NCBI GenBank assembly: GCA_030038565.1
Contig: JASHSS010000806.1
Coordinates: 1-37,817 of the forward strand
DNA length: 37,817 nucleotides
Origin: Bryobacteraceae bacterium
GTDB lineage: Bacteria > Acidobacteriota > Terriglobia > Bryobacterales > Bryobacteraceae
Direction: 5' to 3'
Within the stretch, counting starts at the first letter, position 1. Every line of letters starts with the position of its first letter. Both the position numbers and the translations under genes were made by a program. Under the pieces are notes generated by a model. That model was not told the DNA's origin, did no database searches, and saw only the letters and a program-made list of their open reading frames with translations. This document shows positions 8,495-15,959 of the stretch, piece by piece.

Positions 8495-9267
8495 GTCGTC
8501 ACCCGCACCGGAACGCCGTGCCTCGCGAGCTCCTCTTTGAGCCGGCTCACGGTGTAAGTTCCGTAGTGGAAGATGGACGCGGCCAGGGCGGCATCGGCGG
8601 CGCCTTCGGTGAGCACGCGGACGAAATGCTCGGGTTTGCCCGCGCCGCCCGAAGCGATCACGGGGATGCGGGTGGCTTCAGAGACGGCGCGGGTGAGGCG
8701 GCAATCGAAGCCCTCCTGCACGCCATCGGTGTCCATGGAGGTGAGCAGGATTTCACCGGCGCCGAGTTCTTCGCCGCGAACAGCCCATTCGACGGCGTCC
8801 AGATCCTCGGGATCGCGGCCACCGCGGGTGAAGACGCGCCAGGGGCCCGCGGGCGATGCGGCTTCGCGGCGGCGGGCGTCGATGGCCAGCACCACCGCCT
8901 GCGCGCCGAATTCGCGGGAGAGCGCGGCGATCAATTCGGGATGGCGCACGGCGGCGGTATTGACGGAGACCTTATCGGCGCCGGCGAGGAGAATCCGGCG
9001 GGCGTCGGCCACCGAGCGGATGCCGCCGCCCACGGCCAGCGGGATGAAGACCTGGCGGGCGGTGCGGGCGACCACACCGGCCATGATTTCGCGGGCGTCG
9101 CTGGAGGCGGTGATGTCGAGGAAGACCAGCTCGTCGGCGCCCTGGGCGTTGTAACGCGCGGCCAGTTCGACGGGGTCGCCGGCATCGTGCAGGTTGACGA
9201 AGTGGACGCCCTTGACGACGCGGCCGGCGGTGACATCCAGGCAGGGGATGATCCGCTTGGCTAGCAC
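8491..9267 (-). CDS. hisF: HisF, cyclase subunit of imidazole glycerol phosphate synthase
   Basis: A 258-residue (beta/alpha)8 barrel that, with HisH, converts PRFAR and ammonia to imidazole glycerol phosphate and AICAR. It begins (V)[11 protein letters not shown], with the catalytic Asp in CLDV; the second catalytic Asp is in VVLAIDARR. Other family motifs include [23 protein letters not shown] and [11 protein letters not shown]. The GTG start at 9267 is chosen because GGAG precedes it by 6 nt and the homologous proteins start at this point. The longer open frame running upstream to 9702 is noise over a repeat-bearing gap. It overlaps hisA by 4 nt and is separated from its partner hisH by 250 nt holding an inverted repeat pair. 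Confidence 0.96.
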   Translation of the reverse strand: MLAKRIIPCLDVTAGRVVKGVHFVNLHDAGDPVELAARYNAQGADELVFLDITASSDAREIMAGVVARTARQVFIPLAVGGGIRSVADARRILLAGADKVSVNTAAVRHPELIAALSREFGAQAVVLAIDARRREAASPAGPWRVFTRGGRDPEDLDAVEWAVRGEELGAGEILLTSMDTDGVQEGFDCRLTRAVSEATRIPVIASGGAGKPEHFVRVLTEGAADAALAASIFHYGTYTVSRLKEELARHGVPVRVTT

Positions 9268-9408
9268 TGGGATCTCCGCGCAGGCAGGCGGAAGGCTTGC
9301 GACACGGCTCGCTGCAGGCCCATGGCCACTCTTTTCCGAGGCGCCCCCAGGTCCCGGCTCCGCGACGAGAGTAGCAGATTGCGGAAGGAGGCCTGGAAAA
9401 GACTGCCG

Positions 9409-9482
9409 GGCAGGCGAATCGCCTGCCCCACCAACGGGGGATCGACAACGTGTGGGCAGTGGTGGGGCAGGCCTTCGGCCTG
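9409..9482. repeat. Pair of inverted short palindromic repeats in the hisH-hisF gap
   Basis: A copy on the plus strand (9409-9432, GGCAGGCGAATCGCCTGCC then CCACC) faces an inverted copy at 9461-9482 (GGTGGGGCAGGCC TTCGGCCTG). Each copy is itself a hairpin and ends in CCTGCCCCACC or its complement. The arrangement resembles paired REP elements. Related copies are at 12797, 29901 and 33604. The transcript of the his operon would carry a large structure here between hisH and hisF. Confidence 0.65.
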
Positions 9483-9517
9483 ACGAGGCTGTTGAGCGGA
9501 CTCGGGACGCTGCTGAG

Positions 9518-10123
9518 CTAGCACGGCAGCTCCACGAAATTGCGGACCACCTGCAGCCCGGCGGCGGCGGATTTTTCGGGGTGGAACTGAACGCCGAACA
9601 CATGGCCGCATTCGAGAGCTGCGGTGTAGGGCACCTCGTAGGTGCATAACGCCGAGGCGCGTTCATCGGGCGGGACGTAGAAACTGTGGGCGAAGTACAC
9701 ATACGGCGCGACGGGCAGGGCGCGAAAGAGGCGCGACGCGGGGATCACCTGAAGCTGGTTCCAACCCATGTGCGGCACGCGGGCATGGACGGGAAAGCGC
9801 CGCACGGCGCCTGGATAAACGCCTAACCCGCGCACTTCCGGGGCTTCCTCGCTGCGCTCGTAGAGCGCCTGCAATCCCAGGCAGATGCCCAGGAACGGGA
9901 CGCCGGCGGCCAGGCGATCCAGGAGCGCGGCGCGCAGACCAGCGGCGGGATTGTCGAGCGCCCGCATCATCTGTCCGAAATGGCCCACGCCGGGGAGCAG
10001 GATTTTATGCGCGCCGCGCAAGGCTTCGGCATCGCGCGCCAGGGTGTACGGGCAGCCGATTGCGGCGAGCGCGTTTTCCACCGAGCGGAGATTGCCGGCG
10101 CCGTAATCCAGGATGGTGATCAT
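9518..10123 (-). CDS. hisH: HisH, glutaminase subunit of imidazole glycerol phosphate synthase
   Basis: A 201-residue class I glutamine amidotransferase that supplies ammonia to HisF. It begins [19 protein letters not shown]. The oxyanion and nucleophile region is FLGICLGLQ with the catalytic cysteine, and the His-Glu pair is in [11 protein letters not shown]. The conserved [11 protein letters not shown] is also present. The ATG at 10123 overlaps the hisB stop by 4 nt (ATGA), so it should be translated coupled to hisB. The length is typical. Confidence 0.96.
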   Translation of the reverse strand: MITILDYGAGNLRSVENALAAIGCPYTLARDAEALRGAHKILLPGVGHFGQMMRALDNPAAGLRAALLDRLAAGVPFLGICLGLQALYERSEEAPEVRGLGVYPGAVRRFPVHARVPHMGWNQLQVIPASRLFRALPVAPYVYFAHSFYVPPDERASALCTYEVPYTAALECGHVFGVQFHPEKSAAAGLQVVRNFVELPC

Positions 10124-10707
10124 AAAAGCCCCTTGGTGGAGGGCAACTGATCCTTCAGCCGCGCGTCCTTCGAGCAGGCATATCTCATGGCCCGCGCGAA
10201 GCATTTGAAAATCGCCTCGACTTTGTGATGGCTGGAGCGGCCGTACATCACCTTGGCGTGCAGATTGGCGCCCGCGTGGTTGACGAAGCCGCCGAAGAAA
10301 TCTTCCAGCAGCTCGGTTTGAAGGTCGCCCACCAGGCGCACGCGGACGAGGTCGCGATAGACCAGCGCGGGGCGCCCGCCGAGATCGAGCGCGACCACGG
10401 CCAGAGTCTCGTCCATGGGGAGGACGAAGTAACCGGCTCGATTGATGCCGCGGCGGTCGCCGAGGGCCTTGGAAAACAACTGCCCGAGCACGATGCCGGT
10501 GTCTTCGACGGTGTGGTGCTGGTCCACGTCGAGATCGCCTTCCGCGGCCAGCTTCAGATCGAAACCGCCGTGCTTCGAGAACAGCTCCAGCATGTGATCC
10601 AGGAAGCGGATGCCGGTGGAAATCTGGTAACGGCCGCGGCCCTCGATGGCCAGCGACCCGGCGATGCGGGTTTCGCGGGTGTCGCGGCGGAGGGTCGCCC
10701 TTCTCAT
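10120..10707 (-). CDS. hisB: HisB, imidazoleglycerol-phosphate dehydratase
   Basis: A 195-residue manganese-dependent dehydratase that converts imidazole glycerol phosphate to imidazole acetol phosphate. It is the monofunctional type, without the N-terminal histidinol-phosphatase domain of enterobacterial HisB. The metal-binding motifs are visible: [30 protein letters not shown] and [11 protein letters not shown]. Both ends overlap neighbours by 4 nt (HAD phosphatase upstream, hisH downstream). Confidence 0.96.
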   Translation of the reverse strand: MRRATLRRDTRETRIAGSLAIEGRGRYQISTGIRFLDHMLELFSKHGGFDLKLAAEGDLDVDQHHTVEDTGIVLGQLFSKALGDRRGINRAGYFVLPMDETLAVVALDLGGRPALVYRDLVRVRLVGDLQTELLEDFFGGFVNHAGANLHAKVMYGRSSHHKVEAIFKCFARAMRYACSKDARLKDQLPSTKGLL

Positions 10708-11405
10708 TGGCCGAAGACCTCGGGAAGGTAGTTGATGTCGGCCAGCATGGCGCGGGCGCCCTCGGATTGGAAGAGCGCCACGAGGCCGGCGTGGAGGGGA
10801 TTATCGGACGCGGCGATGCCGATGAAAGGGACGGCTGCGGCGCGCGCGGCGCGGGCATCGTCGACGGTGTCGCCGATGTAGTAAGCGGCGGAATCGGGGA
10901 AGGCGCGGAGGATGCGCAGGAGGCCGTCGGGGGCGGGCTTGTGGTTTTCGACCTCGTGCATGCCGACGACCGGGTCGAAGACCAGGCCGCGGGCGAAGCG
11001 GTCGAGCGTGAGCTGGGCTTCCTCCTTCTCGCGGCCGGTGAAAAGGGCGAAGCGGAACCGGAGGCTGAGCTTCTCCAGAATGCCGGGGCGCGCGATCCAG
11101 CGCTCGCGCAGCATCAGGCCGGGTGTTCCGTTGACGCCGCGGAACAGGGTCTGGAAATGCGCCTTGACCTCTTCGAAGGCCGCGCCCACGCCGGCTGCGT
11201 GGACGAGATGGTGGGAGAGTTGCCAATCGTCGTTCCAGCCGCCCGCGTTTTTGTACTCCTGAATGCTTTCGCGGCTAATGGTGCGGCCGGTGAAATCGCG
11301 GACCGTGCGGGCGATGGTTTCGCGGTAGGACTCGGTGACGTCTACCAGCACGCCATCCATGTCGAAAATCAGGAGGGGCTGGGAAGGTTGAGACGGGTTA
11401 TTCAT
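10704..11405 (-). CDS. HAD-superfamily phosphatase inside the his operon, candidate histidinol-phosphatase
   Basis: A 233-residue HAD hydrolase of subfamily I (helical cap between motifs I and II). Motif I is FDMDGVLVD, motif II is the Thr in FTGREKEE, motif III is the Lys in HKPAPDGL, and motif IV is [12 protein letters not shown]. All catalytic residues are present. The start is ATG 11405, overlapping the hisC stop as ATGA; its own stop overlaps hisB in the same way. This position, between histidinol-phosphate aminotransferase and IGP dehydratase, and the lack of any other phosphatase in the operon suggest it dephosphorylates histidinol phosphate. That function is inferred from context only. 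A phosphatase for another intermediate or for a damaged metabolite is the alternative. Confidence 0.85.
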   Translation of the reverse strand: MNNPSQPSQPLLIFDMDGVLVDVTESYRETIARTVRDFTGRTISRESIQEYKNAGGWNDDWQLSHHLVHAAGVGAAFEEVKAHFQTLFRGVNGTPGLMLRERWIARPGILEKLSLRFRFALFTGREKEEAQLTLDRFARGLVFDPVVGMHEVENHKPAPDGLLRILRAFPDSAAYYIGDTVDDARAARAAAVPFIGIAASDNPLHAGLVALFQSEGARAMLADINYLPEVFGQ

Positions 11406-12505
11406 AATTTCCAGATCTCTTCGAGAGCGGCCAGCAGGCGGCGCGTCTGTTCCCGGGTGCCTACGGTCATGCGGACGGCGCCGGGAATTTCGTAGCTGCG
11501 GTCGCGCACCAGGATGCCGCGGTCGCGCAGGGCGTCGCGCACGGGGATGGCGCGGGAGCCGATGCGCGCCAGCACGAAATTGGCGGAGCTGGGCACGTAC
11601 GAAATGCCCAGCCGCTCGAGGCCGACGCACAGCAGTTCGCGGGCGGCCAACACCTCGGCCACGTAGTTTTCAATGTAAGCGGTGTCCTCGATGGCCGCCT
11701 GGGCCGCCGCCACGGCCAGCGAGTTGACGCTGTAGGGCGACTGCACCTTGTGCAACAGGGCGACGTTGGCGGGATGCGAGAACAGGCAGCCCAGGCGGAT
11801 GGCGGCCATGCCGAATACCTTGGAAAACGTGCGGCAGACGAACAGGTTGGGCAGGCGCTCGATTTCGGTGAGGGCGGTGACGCCGCAGAATTCGTAATAG
11901 GCTTCATCCACCAGGACGGCGGCCTTGCGGGGGGTCCTTTGGGCCCGGTGCAGGATGCGCTCGATGCCCACCAGCGAGAGGCCCGTGCCGGTGGGGTTGT
12001 TGGGGTTGGCGAGAAGCACCGCGCGCGTCGCGGGGGTGATGGCGTCGAGAACCGCCTGCAGGGGGAACTCCATACCGGGCGGGGGATAGGCGACCTCTTT
12101 GAGGACGGCGCCGGCCGATTGGGCGTAGAAGCGGTACATGGCATAGGCCGGTTTGAGCAGGACGACTTCCTGGCCATCATCCACATAGGTGTTGAGGAAT
12201 ACCTGGATGGCTTCGTCGGTGCCGTTGGTGAAGAGGAACTGGTCCGGCGCCACGTGGAAGTACCGGGCGATGGCCTGTTTGGCGTCGAGGTATTCGGGAT
12301 AAACGGAGAGGCCATCGGCGCCGGCTCCATCCGCGCATAGGCATTCGCGCAGGCGGGCGATGACGCGGGGAGAGCAGCCCACGGTGTTCTCGTTGAAATC
12401 GAGGCGCAGCTTGCCGGCGCGTCCGCCGGTGGGGGGGGCGTAAGGCGCCATGGCGACGACGGCCGGGCGCGGCTGGACGGCGCCCTTGGGAAGGCGTGGT
12501 TTCAC
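11402..12505 (-). CDS. hisC: HisC, histidinol-phosphate aminotransferase
   Basis: A 367-residue PLP enzyme of fold type I, making histidinol phosphate from imidazole acetol phosphate and glutamate. Family marks include LDFNENTVGCSP, FTNGTDEAIQVF, LANPNNPTGTG, VDEAYYEFCG and the PLP-lysine region TFSKVFGMAAIRLGC. A C-terminal substrate Arg is expected in VRMTVGTREQ. The start is GTG 12505, supported by AAGGAG 8 nt upstream on the minus strand. This gene needs its own ribosome-binding site because a 259-nt repeat-bearing gap separates it from hisD. The stop overlaps the HAD gene by 4 nt. Confidence 0.95.
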   Translation of the reverse strand: MKPRLPKGAVQPRPAVVAMAPYAPPTGGRAGKLRLDFNENTVGCSPRVIARLRECLCADGAGADGLSVYPEYLDAKQAIARYFHVAPDQFLFTNGTDEAIQVFLNTYVDDGQEVVLLKPAYAMYRFYAQSAGAVLKEVAYPPPGMEFPLQAVLDAITPATRAVLLANPNNPTGTGLSLVGIERILHRAQRTPRKAAVLVDEAYYEFCGVTALTEIERLPNLFVCRTFSKVFGMAAIRLGCLFSHPANVALLHKVQSPYSVNSLAVAAAQAAIEDTAYIENYVAEVLAARELLCVGLERLGISYVPSSANFVLARIGSRAIPVRDALRDRGILVRDRSYEIPGAVRMTVGTREQTRRLLAALEEIWKL

Positions 12506-12538
12506 GGGAGGGACTCCTTGCGGGGGCGCTGGGGGGTG

Positions 12539-12730
12539 GCTTCACCACGGAGACACGGAGGGGTGCCCGCTGAGCCCGGAGAAAGCAGGGAGCAAACCAA
12601 CACGAGGGTCGGGGAGGGAAGCGGAGGTTTCCGGAGATCCCCCATGCGGCGCGCCGCGCCCGGCAGGATGAAAATGGGCGCCAGGGGGACTCTCGCCAAG
12701 CCGCTAAGGCGCAAAGTACCGCCAAGGGGA
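12539..12730. repeat. Remnants of two dispersed repeat types in the hisD-hisC gap
   Basis: The gap between hisD and hisC (12506-12764) holds TTCACCACGGAGACACGGAG at about 12540-12559, which matches one arm of the long hairpin repeat at 21974-22071. It also holds AGCCGCTAAGGCGCAAAG near 12700-12717, a form familiar as a GC-rich dispersed repeat. No open frame with family features spans the gap. The strings look like decayed intergenic repeats inserted in the operon; their effect on transcription is unknown. Confidence 0.5.
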
Positions 12731-12764
12731 TTTTCGAGGGAGTCGGTGGGGGCGAGGGGACGGG

Positions 12765-14054
12765 TCATGGGAGGCGGTCCTTTTGGGAACGCTGGCGGAC
12801 AGGCTGAAGGCCTGTCCTACCGCGCACCTCGACGGAACGGGCGTGGGCTTCCAGGCCCTCGGCGCGGGCGAGCGTGGCGATGGCGGGGGCCAGGCGGGCG
12901 AGGGCGGCGGGCGAAAGCTCCTGCACCGAAATCACTTTCAGAAAGTCGGTGACCGAGAGGCCTCCGCGGATGCGCGCGGCGCCGCTGGTGGGGAGCACGT
13001 GGTTGGGTCCGGAAGCGTAATCGCCGGCGGCTTCGGGGGAATGCGGGCCGATGAAGACGCTGCCGGCGTTTTTCACGGCGCGCAACAGGGAATGGTCGGG
13101 GATGCTGAGGTGCTCCGGAGCGAACTGGTTGGCCACCGCGATGCCATCGGCCAGCGAGCGCACCAGAACGATGGCGGAATTGCGGTCGAGAGCCTGGCGC
13201 GCCACAGCGGCGGTGGGGAGGGTGGCCAACTGGCGGTCGACCTCCTGGGAGACGGAGGCGGCCAGGCGCTTGGAAGTGGTCAGCAGGATGGCGGAAGCAT
13301 CCACGTCGTGCTCGGCCTGGGCCAGGATGTCGGCGGCCAGGTACCGGGGATCGCCCTCGGAGGCAAGAATGAGGATCTCGGTGGGGCCGGCCACGAAATC
13401 GATGCCGGTCTCGCCGGCCAGCAGCCTTTTGGCGGCGGCGACGTAAATGTTGCCGGGGCCGACGATGCGGCCGGCGCGGGGTACGGTGCGGGTGCCGAAG
13501 GCGAAGGCGGCGATGGCCTGCGCGCCGCCCATCTGGAAGACATGGCTGAGGCCGAGAAAGGCGGCCGCGCCGTGGACTTCGGCGACCGGCTTGGGACAGG
13601 CCACGCAAATGTTGGGAACGCCGGCCACCTGGGCGGGGATAGCGGTCATGAGCAGGGTGGAGGGCAGGGGGTAACGGCCCGCGGGAATGTAGGCGGCCAC
13701 GGTTTCGAGCGGCCGGACAATCTGTCCGGCGCGCAGGCCGGGCTGGATCTGGCGCATCCATTCGCCGGGCATCTGGGCCTGGGCGAAGGCGCGGATGTTG
13801 CGGGCGGAGGTTTGGAGGGCGGCGCGGAAGGCGGGATCGAGCGCGCGCCGGGCGGCGCGGAGGGTGGCGGCGGGGACGGCGACCGATCGGCCGGTGAAGC
13901 CATCGAAGCGGCGGGCGTATTCGAGGAGCGCGCGATCGCCGCGGCGGCGGACGGCTTCCAGAATGGGGCGGACGGCGGCTTCGGCCTCCGCCATGCGGGC
14001 GCCGCGGCGGGCCAGCAACCGGCCCACGGATTGGCGGTCGAGAATGCGCATCAC
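12765..14054 (-). CDS. hisD: HisD, histidinol dehydrogenase
   Basis: A zinc-dependent dehydrogenase that oxidises histidinol to histidine in two NAD steps. The protein is 429 residues from GTG 14054, which overlaps the hisG stop as GTGA, or 428 from ATG 14051 (TGATG overlap); neither has a strong ribosome-binding site. Family motifs include [54 protein letters not shown], the zinc-site segment [11 protein letters not shown], the active-site FAPEHL and [20 protein letters not shown]. The last about 20 residues ([14 protein letters not shown] onward) are not HisD-like. They are encoded by a dispersed repeat at 12797-12820, suggesting the native stop was replaced by the repeat. Confidence 0.95.
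   Translation of the reverse strand: MMRILDRQSVGRLLARRGARMAEAEAAVRPILEAVRRRGDRALLEYARRFDGFTGRSVAVPAATLRAARRALDPAFRAALQTSARNIRAFAQAQMPGEWMRQIQPGLRAGQIVRPLETVAAYIPAGRYPLPSTLLMTAIPAQVAGVPNICVACPKPVAEVHGAAAFLGLSHVFQMGGAQAIAAFAFGTRTVPRAGRIVGPGNIYVAAAKRLLAGETGIDFVAGPTEILILASEGDPRYLAADILAQAEHDVDASAILLTTSKRLAASVSQEVDRQLATLPTAAVARQALDRNSAIVLVRSLADGIAVANQFAPEHLSIPDHSLLRAVKNAGSVFIGPHSPEAAGDYASGPNHVLPTSGAARIRGGLSVTDFLKVISVQELSPAALARLAPAIATLARAEGLEAHARSVEVRGRTGLQPVRQRSQKDRLP
12797..12820. repeat. Short palindromic repeat inside the 3' end of hisD
   Basis: The 24-nt string starts GGACAGGCTGAAGGCC and ends TGTCCTAC. It forms a hairpin (GGACAGGC and GCCTGTCC) and shares GGCCTGTCCTAC with the copy near 29901 and CAGGCTGAAGGCC with the copy at 33604. 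It is read in frame as the C-terminal residues of HisD. Confidence 0.65.
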
Positions 14055-14920
14055 AGGACGATTTTGTTGAGCGGGTATTCCACGATCCCCTCACCGCCCG
14101 CCTGTTTGAGGCGCGGGATGATATCGCGCACGGTGGATTCATCCAGGATGGTGTTGACGGCGAACCACTCTTCGTCGCTGAGGTGGGAGATGGTGGGCCG
14201 CTTGAGGGCGGGGAGCACGGCCAGCACGGCGGGGAGGCATTGGCGATGCACATTGAGCATCAGCCCGACCTTGCCGAGCGCGTTGATGGCGCCCTCCAGG
14301 AGCATGCGGATGTCTTCGAGCTTGCGGCGCCGGGCGGGGTCTTCCCAGGAGGCGGGGTTGGCGATCAACTGGGTATTGGATTCGAGCACCGTGCCGATGA
14401 TTTTGAGCTTGTTGGCGCGCAGGGAGGAGCCGGTTTCGGTGACTTCGACGATGGCATCGGCCAGCACCGGCGGCTTGACCTCGGTGGCGCCCCAACTGAA
14501 TTCGACCTTGGCGGTGACGCCGTGGGAGGCCAGGTAGCGGCGGGTGGTGGCGACCAGTTCGGTGGCGATGATTTTGCCCTGGAGATCGTGGACCGAGCGG
14601 AACGGGGAGTTTTCCGGCACGGCCAGGACCCAGCGGACTTTACCGAAGCTCTGCTTGGCGTAGATGAGGTCGGCGACGGCGACGACGTTGGCTTCGTTTT
14701 CCTCGATCCAGTCGCGGCCGGTGAGGCCGGCATCGAGGATGCCGTCTTCGACGTAGCGGGCCATCTCCTGGGCGCGGATGAGCATGCATTCGATTTCGGG
14801 GTCGTCGATGTGCGGGAAGTAGGAGCGGGTGGAGGTGGTGATGGTGAAGCCGGCGCGGCGGAAGAGGTCGATGGTGGCGTTTTCGAGGCTGCCTTTGGGA
14901 ATGCCGAGCCGGAGGGTCAC
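14051..14920 (-). CDS. hisG: HisG, ATP phosphoribosyltransferase (long form)
   Basis: A 289-residue enzyme that joins ATP and PRPP in the first and usually feedback-inhibited step of histidine synthesis. The length and C-terminal domain mark it as the long, HisZ-independent form with its own ACT-like histidine-binding domain (about residues 205-289). Visible motifs are (V)[42 protein letters not shown] and [17 protein letters not shown]. The GTG start at 14920 overlaps the hisI stop as GTGA and agrees with the family start; the open frame extending upstream to 14977 is read-through of hisI. It is coupled to hisI and hisD on both sides. Confidence 0.96.
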   Translation of the reverse strand: MTLRLGIPKGSLENATIDLFRRAGFTITTSTRSYFPHIDDPEIECMLIRAQEMARYVEDGILDAGLTGRDWIEENEANVVAVADLIYAKQSFGKVRWVLAVPENSPFRSVHDLQGKIIATELVATTRRYLASHGVTAKVEFSWGATEVKPPVLADAIVEVTETGSSLRANKLKIIGTVLESNTQLIANPASWEDPARRRKLEDIRMLLEGAINALGKVGLMLNVHRQCLPAVLAVLPALKRPTISHLSDEEWFAVNTILDESTVRDIIPRLKQAGGEGIVEYPLNKIVL

Positions 14921-15297
14921 GGGCGGCCTCGGTAGACGGCGTTGGGGTCGTAAGCGCGCGGTTCGGCGATTTGCCATGCGCCGTCTTCTAGGCGGCGGAA
15001 GAAGCAGCTCTCATACCCTTCATGGCAGACGCCTGGGCCGAGGGGATCGACCTTGAGGAGGACGGCGTCGAGGTCGCAATCGGCGGAGATTTCGCGGACC
15101 ACCAGGCGGTGTCCGGAGCTTTCGCCCTTGAGCCAGAGCTTCTGGCGGGAGCGGCTATAAAAAGTGGCGAAGCCGGTTTCGACGGTCAGCCGGAAGGCCT
15201 CCTCGTTCATATAGCCGACCATCAGGACGCGGTTGGTGGAATGGTCCTGGACGACGGCGGTGACGAGGCCGCCGGTCTTTTGAAAATCGAGATTCAT
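14917..15297 (-). CDS. hisI: HisI, phosphoribosyl-AMP cyclohydrolase (monofunctional)
   Basis: A 126-residue zinc- and magnesium-dependent cyclohydrolase opening the adenine ring of PR-AMP, the third step of the pathway. Motifs are [44 protein letters not shown] and the zinc-cysteine segment [12 protein letters not shown]. There is no fused HisE domain and no hisE gene in the window, so that step must be encoded elsewhere. The start is ATG 15297. Its upstream sequence has no evident ribosome-binding site and lies only 12 nt after the U-tract of a terminator hairpin. It is the first structural gene of the operon, downstream of the attenuator. Confidence 0.95.
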   Translation of the reverse strand: MNLDFQKTGGLVTAVVQDHSTNRVLMVGYMNEEAFRLTVETGFATFYSRSRQKLWLKGESSGHRLVVREISADCDLDAVLLKVDPLGPGVCHEGYESCFFRRLEDGAWQIAEPRAYDPNAVYRGRP

Positions 15298-15309
15298 CGC
15301 GCGTCGAAC

Positions 15310-15334
15310 AAAAAAGCCCGCCGGCCCAGCGGGC
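15310..15334 (-). terminator. Intrinsic terminator of the his leader (attenuator)
   Basis: On the minus strand GCCCGCTGGGCCGGCGGGC (15334-15316) folds as a 6-bp all-GC stem extended by one U-G pair around a 5-nt loop, followed directly by six T (15315-15310). It lies between the His-codon ORF and hisI. An upstream segment GCCCGCCG (15371-15364) is perfectly complementary to the 3' arm CGGCGGGC and could compete with this stem. Two tandem copies of CTGGGGTGCCC lie just upstream at 15331-15352. Confidence 0.85.
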
Positions 15335-15401
15335 ACCCCAGGGGCACCCCAGAGGCCACCTTGCGGCGGGCGTCCTTTCCAATTCCTGGCTGGAACTACG
15401 A

Positions 15402-15470
15402 TTACGCGGCCGCCCGAGAGACTGGGGCGTGCGGATGGTGGCGATGCCCGCGAACGGCGGATTGGAGCAT
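15402..15470 (-). CDS. Putative his leader peptide (attenuation)
   Basis: A 22-codon ORF, ATG 15470 to TAA 15402, begins MLQSAVRG and then reads HRHHPH, i.e. four histidine codons in six (CAT, CAC, CAT, CAC). It starts 9 nt after a perfect -10 hexamer, so its mRNA is nearly or fully leaderless, and no ribosome-binding site is visible. It is followed by competing GC-rich segments, a strong terminator and hisI. By analogy with enterobacterial hisL, a ribosome stalled for lack of charged tRNA-His would alter folding and allow read-through into the operon. The peptide is read here directly from the sequence; its regulatory role is inferred. A longer frame in register with hisI also crosses this region but lacks His codons. 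Confidence 0.78.
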   Translation of the reverse strand: MLQSAVRGHRHHPHAPVSRAAA

Positions 15471-15478
15471 AAAGCATG

Positions 15479-15506
15479 ATTATACTACGCGCCTCCCGGG
15501 TGGCAA
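15479..15506 (-). promoter_or_regulatory. Promoter of the histidine operon
   Basis: On the minus strand a -35 hexamer TTGCCA (15506-15501, 5 of 6 matches to TTGACA) and a perfect -10 TATAAT (15484-15479) are separated by 16 nt. Transcription should start at about 15472-15470, at or very near the ATG of the His-codon ORF. The -35 overlaps the end of a short dispersed repeat (15505-15519). Confidence 0.8.
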
Positions 15507-15575
15507 AATGGGTTCGTTCGGAGGGCCACAAGTGATTGATTGGATTTGGTTTGGCCTCGAAAAATGGGTTCGTTC
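15505..15575. repeat. Direct repeat of 15 nt upstream of the his promoter
   Basis: AAAATGGGTTCGTTC occurs at 15505-15519 and again at 15561-15575, in the same direction. The copies are separated by 41 nt of lower GC content. Read on the minus strand they encode RNEPIF-like and RTNPF-like strings, a pattern familiar from dispersed repeats in acidobacterial and planctomycete genomes. The first copy abuts the -35 of the his promoter. Confidence 0.6.
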
Positions 15576-15959
15576 CGTAATTTTTGTTTCGGGCGGGCAC
15601 GGGGAGGGGAAATCCCGGATCGAGAACCGGGCGGCGGGGGTTCGGTGGGGATGGACACGGGCTTTCTCATCCCAGAATTAGCACGGAGGATGGCGCCGGG
15701 CGGGTGGGTGTGCGGCTAAGCGGCGGGTGGAGAAGGACAATCGGCGGGGTGAGTTTGGTGAACGGGGGCCGTTTTCGCCGGGGGCCTGCCCACCAGGCCG
15801 CCGAAGGCGACGGCCGGGATCCAAAATGCAGCCCGAACAGATGTCAGAGACACGCGCGGCCGGGATGGCCGCCCGAAGCGCTGTGAGAACGGGAGACGGA
15901 GGTGGTACGTGGCGCATGGTCCCTGGTTAACTATTGGCAACTGTCGGCAGCTATTTGTA
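15576..15959. other. Intergenic region without a recognised gene
   Basis: This stretch between the his promoter region and the thioredoxin gene contains only open frames of random composition, rich in Arg, Gly and Pro, with no family motif. No clear promoter, terminator or RNA was found. Confidence 0.5.

Noticed and set aside
12783-14537. Long plus-strand open frame (584 codons) opposite hisD and hisG
   Set aside because: It is antisense to two well-conserved his genes, is Gly/Ala/His-rich without family motifs, and is explained by high third-position GC.
15297-15480. T-box riboswitch in the his leader
   Set aside because: There is a GGTGG string before the terminator, but no stem-I specifier arrangement or standard T-box sequence was found, and a His-codon ORF explains the layout better.
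14917-15600. Longer HisI starting upstream (in-frame ATG at 15480 or 15600)
   Set aside because: The upstream frame crosses the terminator and leader without family similarity; HisI homologues begin at about 15297.
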